Below, in pieces: positions 56,640 through 64,000 of a stretch of 64,000 nt of DNA. Position numbers and translations under genes: made by a program. Numbering within the stretch: position 1 is the first letter of the stretch; each line of letters opens with the position of its first letter. The notes below the pieces were generated by a model. That model was given only the letters and a program-made list of their open reading frames with translations. It was not told where the DNA came from and did not search any database. Source of the DNA: Pseudomonas sp. URMO17WK12:I2 (GTDB lineage Bacteria; Pseudomonadota; Gammaproteobacteria; Pseudomonadales; Pseudomonadaceae); NCBI RefSeq assembly GCF_003253735.1, contig NZ_QKYW01000001.1, positions 620,001-684,000 on the forward strand, written 5' to 3'.

Positions 56640-59600
56640 ATGAAATTTCCAGGAAAAGCTTTCTATATAAAAGCGCTCTCTTGCGCCTTGTTTGGTATTG
56701 GCCTGTTACACGGCGCCACCAGTTACGCGGCTGTCTCACAAACCCCGTTAAGCTTGACCATTGGTGTGCCCCCGAATATTCTCCTTACTCTCGATGAGTC
56801 GGGCAGTATGTCTTGGGGATTCGTTCCCGACTCCATTGAAAATGATGTAATCAGCGGCACCAGCATCACACGCTTTTATGCCGCGAGTGCATTCAACGCG
56901 ATGTACTACAACCCTAAAACCAAGTACATAATTCCGCCATTTTTTAACGAAAGCGGCGCCGAGGTTCAGCTCTCAACTCAGTTCACGAACGCCCCTATCA
57001 ATGGCTTCAGACCAGGAGATGGGAGCCTTGACCTATCCGATTATTATCGACCCACAGGCAAAGAGTACCGCATGCCTACTGGTAGCCATAATCGCCTCAA
57101 CGGCCCAATTAACGACTTCCGAACAACAATAACCTTCTCATCAAATACAACAAAGAAACAAACCAGTGCGGCCGGGATTGAGTTCGAAGTAACCCGATCT
57201 GGATCAAGCTTAAACCGTACCTATACGTGCAAAATACTCCAATCAGGGCCAGTATTGGATGCTAGCAACTTCTCGTGCACAAGAAACAACGATGAATACA
57301 TAGCCAGGACACCGGCATATTATTATTCATTTGATAGCACACTCAGCTCCTGCAACAACTCGAAGTCAAATATCAATTGCTACAAACTTACTTTTGTAGA
57401 AAATGAAGAAAAACAGAACTTCGCTATTTGGTACTCTTTCTACAGAACACGCGCCCTGTCGACTTTATCTGCCACTAGCATGGCATTTGCGCAACTTTCC
57501 CCAGCTGTTCGCCTAGGCTGGCAAAACCTCTCTCTTTGTGCAGAGCTGAATGGCGGCAACACCGCAAACTGTAAAGACAATAAGTTTCGCCAATATGACT
57601 CGCTGCATAAAGGCCAATTCTACAGCTGGCTAAAAGATATATATTTTAATAGCGGAACCCCTCTCCCCGCAGCGATGAAGCGAGCCGGTGAATTTCTCAA
57701 GCAGGATGTTGCCTGGCAGCAATATCCGAACAGCCGAGATGCGTCCAAGAGGAATACCACTGAAAATACCTACTCATGCAGATCGAGCTACCACATACTT
57801 ATGACCGACGGCATGTGGAACGCGACTGCCACTGATCCTGCCCCGTTTAACCATGACAACGTTAGCATTGATCTACCCGACGGCAAGAAGTATACAGGGC
57901 AGCACCCCTTCCAAGACGGCCAACCCAGCACACTTGCAGACTTGGCGATGCATTATTGGGCGACAGACTTAAACTCAAACCTGCCTAACAAACTACCAAC
58001 CTACATTCCATTTAAAAGTGGCAATAGCACCACTGACTATTGGAACCCCCGTAACGACCCAGCTACGTGGCAGCACATGACAAACTTTATCATGGGGCTT
58101 GGTCTTACTAATTCTCTCAACAGCTCCGGCATTCCGTGGTCGGGCAGCACTCACGAAGGTATAGGCTACGAGGCTCTGGTTGCAGGAACAAAAGCTTGGC
58201 CGGCTGCCGCTAGCAACAGCGCAAATAACGTCTACGATCTTTGGCATGCGGCGATTAACTCACGAGGAGAGTTTTTTAGCGTTGATAGTCCTGAGGCCAT
58301 GGTTCAGGCGTTTGATGATATTCTCTCGCGCATCGCTGACCGTAAATCGACTGCAGCGCGTCCAGCGATCAACTCTGGCCAAGTCAGCGTCGACGAAAAC
58401 AATAACGGAACGGTCAAGACGGTTTCTTACCAAACATCTTACGCCAGTGATGACAATTGGTCAGGCGACGTCAAACGCTTTGAAAAAAGCTGGAATGCCC
58501 AGACCAAAGCAATGGAAACCAGGGAGGTCTGGAGCGCCAAAGCCATGGTTCCTGGCAGCCGTACGATTAAGATCGCAGGCACAAATAATACGGGACTGGC
58601 AGAGTTCAATTCTGATAATGCTGCATTGACCAGCTACTCGGGCACTACATTGCTCTCCTACCTGAACCGTGACCCAGAAAATGCCAACACCGTAGATACG
58701 AAAGGTGCGGATCGGATCAGTTATCTAAGTGGAAACCGGGCCGGCGAAGGCACTACCTTCCGGCAACGTAGCGGGGTGCTGGGCGATTTTTACTCCTCAT
58801 CACCAGCGGTGGTACTCAATACCCCCCGCTACCTGGAGCAGTTTACCAATCGTCTGGAGGGTAACAATGCCTACACAACCTTTAAAGGACGTATCGCAGA
58901 CCGTACTCCGCGCCTCTACGTCGGCGGCAATGACGGCATGCTGCATGGTTTCAACGCTAGTACGGGGGCTGAAGAGTTTGCCTTCATCCCCTCTGCGGTT
59001 TTCCCCAAACTCAATAAACTTACAGGTTCCAATTACAGTCATGAATTTTACGTAGATGGCTCGCCCGTAGTAGCTGACGTTTATACAGGAAGCGAGTGGC
59101 GCACGATTCTCGTCGGTACATTGAAAGCTGGTGGCAAGTCTATCTTTGCACTAGACATCACCCACACGGGAGAAGAGAAGCTACTTTGGCAGTTCGACGA
59201 AAACAGTATCACCGACACGAATGCAGTAAAGATGGGTTACAGCTTCTCCCAACCGACCATTGCTCGTTTGCATACTGGTAAATGGGCAGTAGTTTTTGGG
59301 AACGGCTACGAAAGCGCCAACAACACCAATGGAAAGGCCGCACTTTTTATTCTCGATGCTCTGGATGGCACGCTAGTAAGAAGCCTGGAGGTGCAGGGTA
59401 CTAGCGGTATCGCTAACGGCCTTTCAACGCCAAAGCTGGGCGATTTCAACGCCGACGGTACAGCAGATTACGCCTACGCAGGCGACCTGCAGGGCAACAT
59501 GTGGCGATTTGATCTGCTGCGGGCTACGCAAGATGCTAATGCCCCCTTCAAGGTCACGAATGATGTTCCTGCCAGCGATTTCAAAGTGGGATTTAGAGGC

Positions 59601-60353
59601 AATCCGCTGTTCAGAGCTAGTGCGGATACCGAAGGTACACAGCGACAAGCGATCACCTCCGCGCCTAGCCTTGTGACCCACCCCACAGGGAAAGGCTATC
59701 TGGTTGTCTTCGGTACTGGTCGTTTCTACGATACAGCCGATAAAGCCGGCGACAAGAGCATGAGCCAAAGCGTTTATGGTATCTGGGATAAACAGACGCT
59801 GGGAGAGACAGCAAGTAATCCCAGTATTCAGCGCTCAAGCCTGCAGGAGCAAACCATCGTGACCACGACTACCGTATCGGCCGATGGCAGCACGGCACGT
59901 GGCCGGGTGATCAGTAACAATGCCGTGCGCTGGCAAGCGGCCACCCAAGGGGGTGTCACGCAAGCAGCGCAAAATGGGTGGTATTTGAATCTTGTTCGAG
60001 AAGATGGCGAGATGGTGGTAGAAAACATGTCACAGTTGGGCCGGACAATCTTTTTCCAGTCACTGGTCCCCAATGATGACCCCTGTGGCGACGGCGCAGC
60101 GAACTGGACCTATGCCATTAACCCCTACTCTGGTGGAAGAACCACGCAGAAGGCATTCGACTACGCTCCAACTACAGATGTTGGTACAACTATTGTCTCG
60201 GCCATTCGCCAAGACGGCGAAGGTGGTGGCACGTTGTCTCAAAACTCGGATAGCAGTTACCAGTATTGCACCGGCCAGTCGTGTATTAATATTTATCCAG
60301 ATCCAACCAGCATCGGTCGTCAAGCATGGCGTCGCACGGAGGAAAAGGAATGA
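56640..60353 (+). CDS. pilY1: Pilus tip adhesin and mechanosensor PilY1 (copy 1)
   Basis: A 1,237-residue secreted tip protein: signal peptide, then a von Willebrand A-like domain whose MIDAS begins [14 protein letters not shown] variable region lies to about residue 260. The conserved C-terminal beta-propeller (PilC/PilY1 domain) contains [17 protein letters not shown] and the calcium loop [23 protein letters not shown]. The ATG at 56640 is preferred over the TTG at 56625 that overlaps pilX. The first third is AT-rich (25 G+C of 60 in 57121-57180). No RGD is seen. Overlaps pilE by four bases. Confidence 0.94.
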   Translation: MKFPGKAFYIKALSCALFGIGLLHGATSYAAVSQTPLSLTIGVPPNILLTLDESGSMSWGFVPDSIENDVISGTSITRFYAASAFNAMYYNPKTKYIIPPFFNESGAEVQLSTQFTNAPINGFRPGDGSLDLSDYYRPTGKEYRMPTGSHNRLNGPINDFRTTITFSSNTTKKQTSAAGIEFEVTRSGSSLNRTYTCKILQSGPVLDASNFSCTRNNDEYIARTPAYYYSFDSTLSSCNNSKSNINCYKLTFVENEEKQNFAIWYSFYRTRALSTLSATSMAFAQLSPAVRLGWQNLSLCAELNGGNTANCKDNKFRQYDSLHKGQFYSWLKDIYFNSGTPLPAAMKRAGEFLKQDVAWQQYPNSRDASKRNTTENTYSCRSSYHILMTDGMWNATATDPAPFNHDNVSIDLPDGKKYTGQHPFQDGQPSTLADLAMHYWATDLNSNLPNKLPTYIPFKSGNSTTDYWNPRNDPATWQHMTNFIMGLGLTNSLNSSGIPWSGSTHEGIGYEALVAGTKAWPAAASNSANNVYDLWHAAINSRGEFFSVDSPEAMVQAFDDILSRIADRKSTAARPAINSGQVSVDENNNGTVKTVSYQTSYASDDNWSGDVKRFEKSWNAQTKAMETREVWSAKAMVPGSRTIKIAGTNNTGLAEFNSDNAALTSYSGTTLLSYLNRDPENANTVDTKGADRISYLSGNRAGEGTTFRQRSGVLGDFYSSSPAVVLNTPRYLEQFTNRLEGNNAYTTFKGRIADRTPRLYVGGNDGMLHGFNASTGAEEFAFIPSAVFPKLNKLTGSNYSHEFYVDGSPVVADVYTGSEWRTILVGTLKAGGKSIFALDITHTGEEKLLWQFDENSITDTNAVKMGYSFSQPTIARLHTGKWAVVFGNGYESANNTNGKAALFILDALDGTLVRSLEVQGTSGIANGLSTPKLGDFNADGTADYAYAGDLQGNMWRFDLLRATQDANAPFKVTNDVPASDFKVGFRGNPLFRASADTEGTQRQAITSAPSLVTHPTGKGYLVVFGTGRFYDTADKAGDKSMSQSVYGIWDKQTLGETASNPSIQRSSLQEQTIVTTTTVSADGSTARGRVISNNAVRWQAATQGGVTQAAQNGWYLNLVREDGEMVVENMSQLGRTIFFQSLVPNDDPCGDGAANWTYAINPYSGGRTTQKAFDYAPTTDVGTTIVSAIRQDGEGGGTLSQNSDSSYQYCTGQSCINIYPDPTSIGRQAWRRTEEKE

Positions 60354-60802
60354 AACTCGTAAGCAATCCGAGACTCTCCACTTGCGCCACTAGGCAAGCC
60401 GGCTTCACTCTGATCGAGGTGATGATCGTGGTAGCGATCATCGGCATACTGGCAGCCATTGCCTATCCGAGTTATACCGAATACGTAAAACGCGGTAATC
60501 GTACAGAGGGCCAGGCGTTACTGAGTGATGCGGCCGCTCGCCAGGAGCGTTATTTCAGCCAGAACAATAGCTATGTCACAGCAGCGGCCGACATTGGGAA
60601 ATTAGGAATGAATCTTTCGAACAACAGATCGGCTACTGGGAAATATGTCTTTTCTGTCGGTAAGGTTGATGGTGACGGCGGTTATACCCTTACAGCCACC
60701 CAACAGTTCAGCGATACGAAATGTGGCAACCTCACGCTGACCGCAAATGGTGTCAAAGGAGCCACGGCTTCGGGTGCCAGTGCGAGCGATTGCTGGCGTT
60801 AG
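60350..60802 (+). CDS. pilE: Minor pilin PilE
   Basis: A 150-residue prepilin with an 18-residue leader ([18 protein letters not shown]), then [50 protein letters not shown]. The block [19 protein letters not shown] is specific to PilE. Two Cys in the C-terminus (TKCGNL, SDCWR). GGAAAAGG precedes its ATG, which overlaps the pilY1 TGA, so there is no pilY2 gene between them. It ends the operon. Confidence 0.94.
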   Translation: MKLVSNPRLSTCATRQAGFTLIEVMIVVAIIGILAAIAYPSYTEYVKRGNRTEGQALLSDAAARQERYFSQNNSYVTAAADIGKLGMNLSNNRSATGKYVFSVGKVDGDGGYTLTATQQFSDTKCGNLTLTANGVKGATASGASASDCWR

Positions 60803-60821
60803 CTCAATAATCTGCAACTAA

Positions 60822-60849
60822 AAACCGCGCCTGGCGCGGTTTTTTTTGC
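60822..60849 (+). terminator. Terminator of the minor-pilin operon
   Basis: AAACCGCGCC pairs with GGCGCGGTTT, followed by eight T residues, 20 bases after the pilE stop. It separates the first operon from the second pilY1 gene. Confidence 0.92.
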
Positions 60850-61034
60850 CTACGATTAACTAGGTAAGCTCTCTCAAAAGGCATCAACGTGGCGCTATTC
60901 GTATCCAAAGGTGCGAGCGAAACCGTGATGCCTACTGGCAATTCGAACGACGAGAGGTAGCCAAATGGGGCAGAACTATCTGCTCCCGGTAAGACCCTAT
61001 ACGTAAGGAGCATGAGCAAGGGAGAGCCAGCAAG
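60850..61034 (+). other. Structured leader region of the second pilY1 gene
   Basis: 185 bases with no convincing gene. GGGGCAGA (60968-60975) and TCTGCTCC (60980-60987) form an eight-pair hairpin, and GCC-TACT-GGC lies near 60931. A reading frame ending in CTCCCGGTAA looks coding by chance only. GTGCG at 60912 is the usual first five bases of a group II intron, but no intron-encoded protein follows. A regulatory leader or an intron remnant are both possible. Confidence 0.35.
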
Positions 61035-64000
61035 ATGAAGCGACTCATAACCGCCGTCAATGTAAGAACGCTGCGCTATGCCATGTTAGGCGTCGCACTG
61101 TCGGGCGCCACAAGCAGCTTGGCGGCCGTTTCACAAAGTCCGCTAAGCCTGACAGTGGGCGTACCACCCAATATGTTGTTGACACTGGATGACTCGGGAA
61201 GCATGCGCTGGGGGTTCGCCCCAGATGGATTAAGCGACGAGTCAGCTACCCGGCGGGCCAAATCCAGTGCGTACAATCCGATCTACTACAATCCCAACGC
61301 CACTTATGCCGCTCCGGTGGTCTTCGATACATCGGGCAATGAACAACAGCTGGCGACAACTTTCACTCAGGCTTGGCACAACGGTTTCAGAACCTCAGTA
61401 GGCTCGGCAAACTTGAGTGGTGCGGGCTATAGGGTGGCCTGGGACGTCCCCATAACCACCGTTCCAGGAAGTGCCAGCTACAACTACGGAGACGTCAGCA
61501 ATTACGCCCAACCGACGGGCACGGTTTCACGGCTGGCTGATAACCCGAGTGCCGATTTCTCCGCCACGATAGGTCTCGGTATCCTTTTTCCTACTCCAGT
61601 AAACTCCCCCGGCGGCATCCAATTCACCATCACGCCGATTCTCGTAGGAGTGCTCGGCTGTACAGCGGTCGCCAACTATCCAGGTATTTTTTCGGGCCTC
61701 ACTGCCGACTGCAGCAGAACGGCCAGCGGTTACACCGCATCGCTGGTCAGACGACCAGTACCGGCTTACTACTACATCTATGACTCAAGCAGAGCCAACA
61801 GTTGCACTACGGGCAACGACAATTGCTATGCCTTGCGCTTCGTCGCTAGCAACGAGCAGGCTAACTTCGCAAATTGGTACTCCTTCTATCGCAACCGTGC
61901 GCTATCGACCATTTCAGCTGCGGCGCTGGCTTTCTACAACCTCTCGCCTTCCGTTCGGTTGAGTTGGCAGGGATTGGGACGCTGCACCACCTTTGATGGC
62001 AGTGACACCACCTATTGCCGTAATAACGCATTCAAGGCTTATACGCCCGCTCATAAAGGTCAGCTCTATGCATGGCTACAGAATATTGCGTTCGACCAGA
62101 GCACCTATCTGCCGGCAGCGATGAAGCGTGCTGGTGAGTTTTACAGAACGACGGTTCCTTGGCAGGCATTTCCCAACGCGACCGGAACCAACACGATACA
62201 GAACACTTATGCCTGCCGTGCCAGTTACCACATCATGATGACCGATGGACAGTGGAACGAAGCGGTAACTGCGCCAAGCAATTTCCGTCATGACGCTGCA
62301 TCCTTCACGCTTCCGGATGGCAGGGCGTTCACGCAACGCGCCCCCTATTACGACAGTACGCCCAACACGCTAGCGGATCTGGCTATGCACTATTGGGCCA
62401 CTGACCTGAACCCCAACCTCGGCAACAGCTTGCCCGCCTACCTGCCATTCAAAAGTGGCGATACCACAGCCGACTACTGGAACCCGCGCAACGATCCGGC
62501 GACCTGGCAGCACATGACCAATTTCACCATGGGGCTCGGGCTGACACAGTCTCTTACCCAGAGCAATATTCCGTGGGGCGGTAGCACCTTTGCCGGAAGT
62601 GGCTACTCAGCGCTTGAAGCAGGCGCCGCATGGCCTGCGGCGGCAGCCAATGCCACCGATGCGAACGTCTACGACCTGTGGCACGCGGCAATCAATTCCC
62701 GGGGAGAATTCTTCAGCGTCGACAGTCCCGAGGCCATGGTGCAAGCCTTCTCGGATATCCTCTCGCGCATCGCCGACCGCAAGTCCAGTGCGGCCCGCCC
62801 AGCAATCAACTCTGGCCAAGTGAGCCCTGACGAGGGTACGACCCAAACAGTCTCCTACCAAACCTCCTACGCCAGTGACGACAATTGGTCTGGAGACGTA
62901 AAGCGCTTCGAAAAGCGCTGGAATCCTCAAACCAATGCCATCGATACCGTGGAGGTTTGGAGCGCCAAGGCCAAGGTCCCAGCCTGGGCGCAACGCCGAA
63001 TAAAGATCGCAGCCCCAGCCACTGCCAGTAATAACGGGCTTCAGGACCTCACCTCCGCCAATGCGTCACTAAGCCAATACGCCGGCACTACGCTGCTCGC
63101 CTATCTGGCGCGAAATCCGGAAACCGGCCTCGTTGATAACTTGGCCGCCTCTCGCGTGGACTATCTTCGTGGCAATCGGGCGGGTGAAGGCACCACGCTC
63201 CGTCGCCGCAGCGGGTTGTTGGGTGACTTTTATTCATCGAGCCCCGCCGTTGTATCAGGCGCTCGCTACCTGGAGCAGTTCTCCAATCGCCTGGAAGGCA
63301 ATACGGCCTATACCACCTTCAAAGCTGCTATCGCCAATCGTACTCCGCGCATCTATGTCGGCGGCAATGCCGGCATGCTGCACGGTTTCAATGCGCTTAC
63401 GGGAGTCGAAGAATTCGCTTTCATTCCATCCGCAGTATTTTCCAAACTGCATAAGCTGACAGGCTCCAACTATTCGCATGAGTTCTATGTCGACGGCTCG
63501 CCTGTTGTTGGCGATGTGTATGACAACGCCACCCGCCAATGGCGAACCATTCTGGTAGGCACGCTAAAAGCAGGCGGTAAATCTATTTTTGCCCTCGACG
63601 TCACCACGCCCGGTAGCGAAAAACTGTTGTGGCAGTTCGATGAGAACAGCATCGCTGCAACCACCGCCGTGAAAATGGGTTACAGCTATTCGCAACCTAC
63701 CATCGCGCGCCTGCATAACGGCAAGTGGGCGGTGGTATTCGGCAATGGCTATGAGAGCGCGGGCAATACCAACGGCAAGGCAGCGCTTTTTATTGTGGAT
63801 GCTATGCAGGGCACACTGCTCAGGAGCCTCGAAGTTCAGGGGGCGGTTGGTCTTGCCAATGGGTTATCGACGCCCAAGCTGGCCGATTACAACGCTGACG
63901 GTGTAGCCGATTACGCCTATGCAGGCGATCTGCAAGGAAATATGTGGCGCTTCGACCTGCTACGCAGTGGTCGTAACAGTAGCAATCCTTTCACCACGAC
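61035..64000 (+). CDS. pilY1: Second PilY1-type tip adhesin (3' end beyond window)
   Basis: At least 988 codons of an intact frame. MKRLITAVNVRTLRYAML begins a signal peptide. LLTLDDSGSMRWG is the MIDAS of a von Willebrand A-like domain, followed by a variable region to about residue 275. The shared core then runs from NWYSFYRNRALSTISAAALAF, through [17 protein letters not shown], to the calcium loop [21 protein letters not shown] near the window end. It is clearly homologous to copy 1 over the C-terminal two thirds but diverges between residues 80 and 270. GC is higher than in copy 1 (35 of 60 in 61561-61620). Start ATG at 61035 after GGGAGAGCC. Confidence 0.9.
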   Translation, partial: MKRLITAVNVRTLRYAMLGVALSGATSSLAAVSQSPLSLTVGVPPNMLLTLDDSGSMRWGFAPDGLSDESATRRAKSSAYNPIYYNPNATYAAPVVFDTSGNEQQLATTFTQAWHNGFRTSVGSANLSGAGYRVAWDVPITTVPGSASYNYGDVSNYAQPTGTVSRLADNPSADFSATIGLGILFPTPVNSPGGIQFTITPILVGVLGCTAVANYPGIFSGLTADCSRTASGYTASLVRRPVPAYYYIYDSSRANSCTTGNDNCYALRFVASNEQANFANWYSFYRNRALSTISAAALAFYNLSPSVRLSWQGLGRCTTFDGSDTTYCRNNAFKAYTPAHKGQLYAWLQNIAFDQSTYLPAAMKRAGEFYRTTVPWQAFPNATGTNTIQNTYACRASYHIMMTDGQWNEAVTAPSNFRHDAASFTLPDGRAFTQRAPYYDSTPNTLADLAMHYWATDLNPNLGNSLPAYLPFKSGDTTADYWNPRNDPATWQHMTNFTMGLGLTQSLTQSNIPWGGSTFAGSGYSALEAGAAWPAAAANATDANVYDLWHAAINSRGEFFSVDSPEAMVQAFSDILSRIADRKSSAARPAINSGQVSPDEGTTQTVSYQTSYASDDNWSGDVKRFEKRWNPQTNAIDTVEVWSAKAKVPAWAQRRIKIAAPATASNNGLQDLTSANASLSQYAGTTLLAYLARNPETGLVDNLAASRVDYLRGNRAGEGTTLRRRSGLLGDFYSSSPAVVSGARYLEQFSNRLEGNTAYTTFKAAIANRTPRIYVGGNAGMLHGFNALTGVEEFAFIPSAVFSKLHKLTGSNYSHEFYVDGSPVVGDVYDNATRQWRTILVGTLKAGGKSIFALDVTTPGSEKLLWQFDENSIAATTAVKMGYSYSQPTIARLHNGKWAVVFGNGYESAGNTNGKAALFIVDAMQGTLLRSLEVQGAVGLANGLSTPKLADYNADGVADYAYAGDLQGNMWRFDLLRSGRNSSNPFTT

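Noticed and set aside
60804..61019. Minus-strand frame in the gap before the second pilY1, and a + strand frame ending at 60993
   Set aside because: Neither shows a ribosome-binding site or a family pattern. I could not identify either as pilY2 or as a maturase remnant.
60850..61034. c-di-GMP-I riboswitch before the second pilY1
   Set aside because: The conserved GEMM core elements (CACGCACAGGGCAAACC-like and GACGCAAAGCC-like) are not present.

Overview
The window is a stretch of a high-GC gammaproteobacterial chromosome, almost certainly Pseudomonas (broad sense). Evidence: gene orders known from that genus (xseB-ispA-dxs; pilA divergent from pilB-pilC-pilD-coaE-yacG; clpB-pgeF-rluD-bamD-pilS-pilR-thiO-fimT-fimU-pilVWXY1E), Pseudomonas-type REP repeats, and protein features such as PilS His319, PilR Asp54 and PilD Asp149/Asp213 at the same residue numbers as in P. 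aeruginosa. No phage, IS element, CRISPR array or rRNA was seen.

Layout. 1-3.7 kb: 5' end of an amino-acid permease, a degenerate M24 aminopeptidase-like protein, and topB with a LexA-like box. 3.8-9.2 kb: xseB-ispA-dxs (isoprenoid precursors), then a cobalamin riboswitch controlling btuB. 9.5-14.8 kb: an AI-2E/PerM-type permease, the ribA - membrane protein - BtuF-like cluster, a DUF192 protein and prfC. 14.8-17.2 kb: PQQ glucose dehydrogenase gcd. 17.7-24.8 kb: type IV pilus locus, with a low-GC PglL/TfpO-type pilin glycosyltransferase, pilA with a sigma-54 promoter, and divergent pilBCD-coaE-yacG. 24.8-27.5 kb: MOSC protein, type II NADH dehydrogenase, repeats and a tRNA-Asn/Pro/Lys operon. 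27.6-34 kb: DUF1631 plus PilZ pair and fdhD plus a YdeP-type molybdoenzyme. 34-39.4 kb: small envelope and metabolic genes (TorF-like porin, glycine-zipper protein, thioesterase, Fe-type alcohol dehydrogenase homologue, coiled-coil protein, HPF-like factor, nitroreductase). 39.6-43 kb: Mla-like lipid ABC transporter. 43.2-48.9 kb: clpB, pgeF, rluD, bamD. 49-64 kb: pilS-pilR, thiO and the minor-pilin operon fimT/fimU-pilV-pilW-pilX-pilY1-pilE, followed by a second pilY1 copy that runs off the window.

How it fits together: about a third of the window builds or regulates type IV pili. PilS/PilR should activate the sigma-54 promoter of pilA 30 kb away. PilB/PilC power and anchor assembly, PilD processes all the prepilins, and the ligase probably glycosylates the C-terminal serine of PilA. 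The minor pilins and PilY1 form the tip complex. The most unusual feature is the tandem second pilY1 behind a strong terminator and a structured leader. Others are GC mosaicism within pilC and pilY1, a metal-ligand-less M24 protein, and a possible SOS box at topB.
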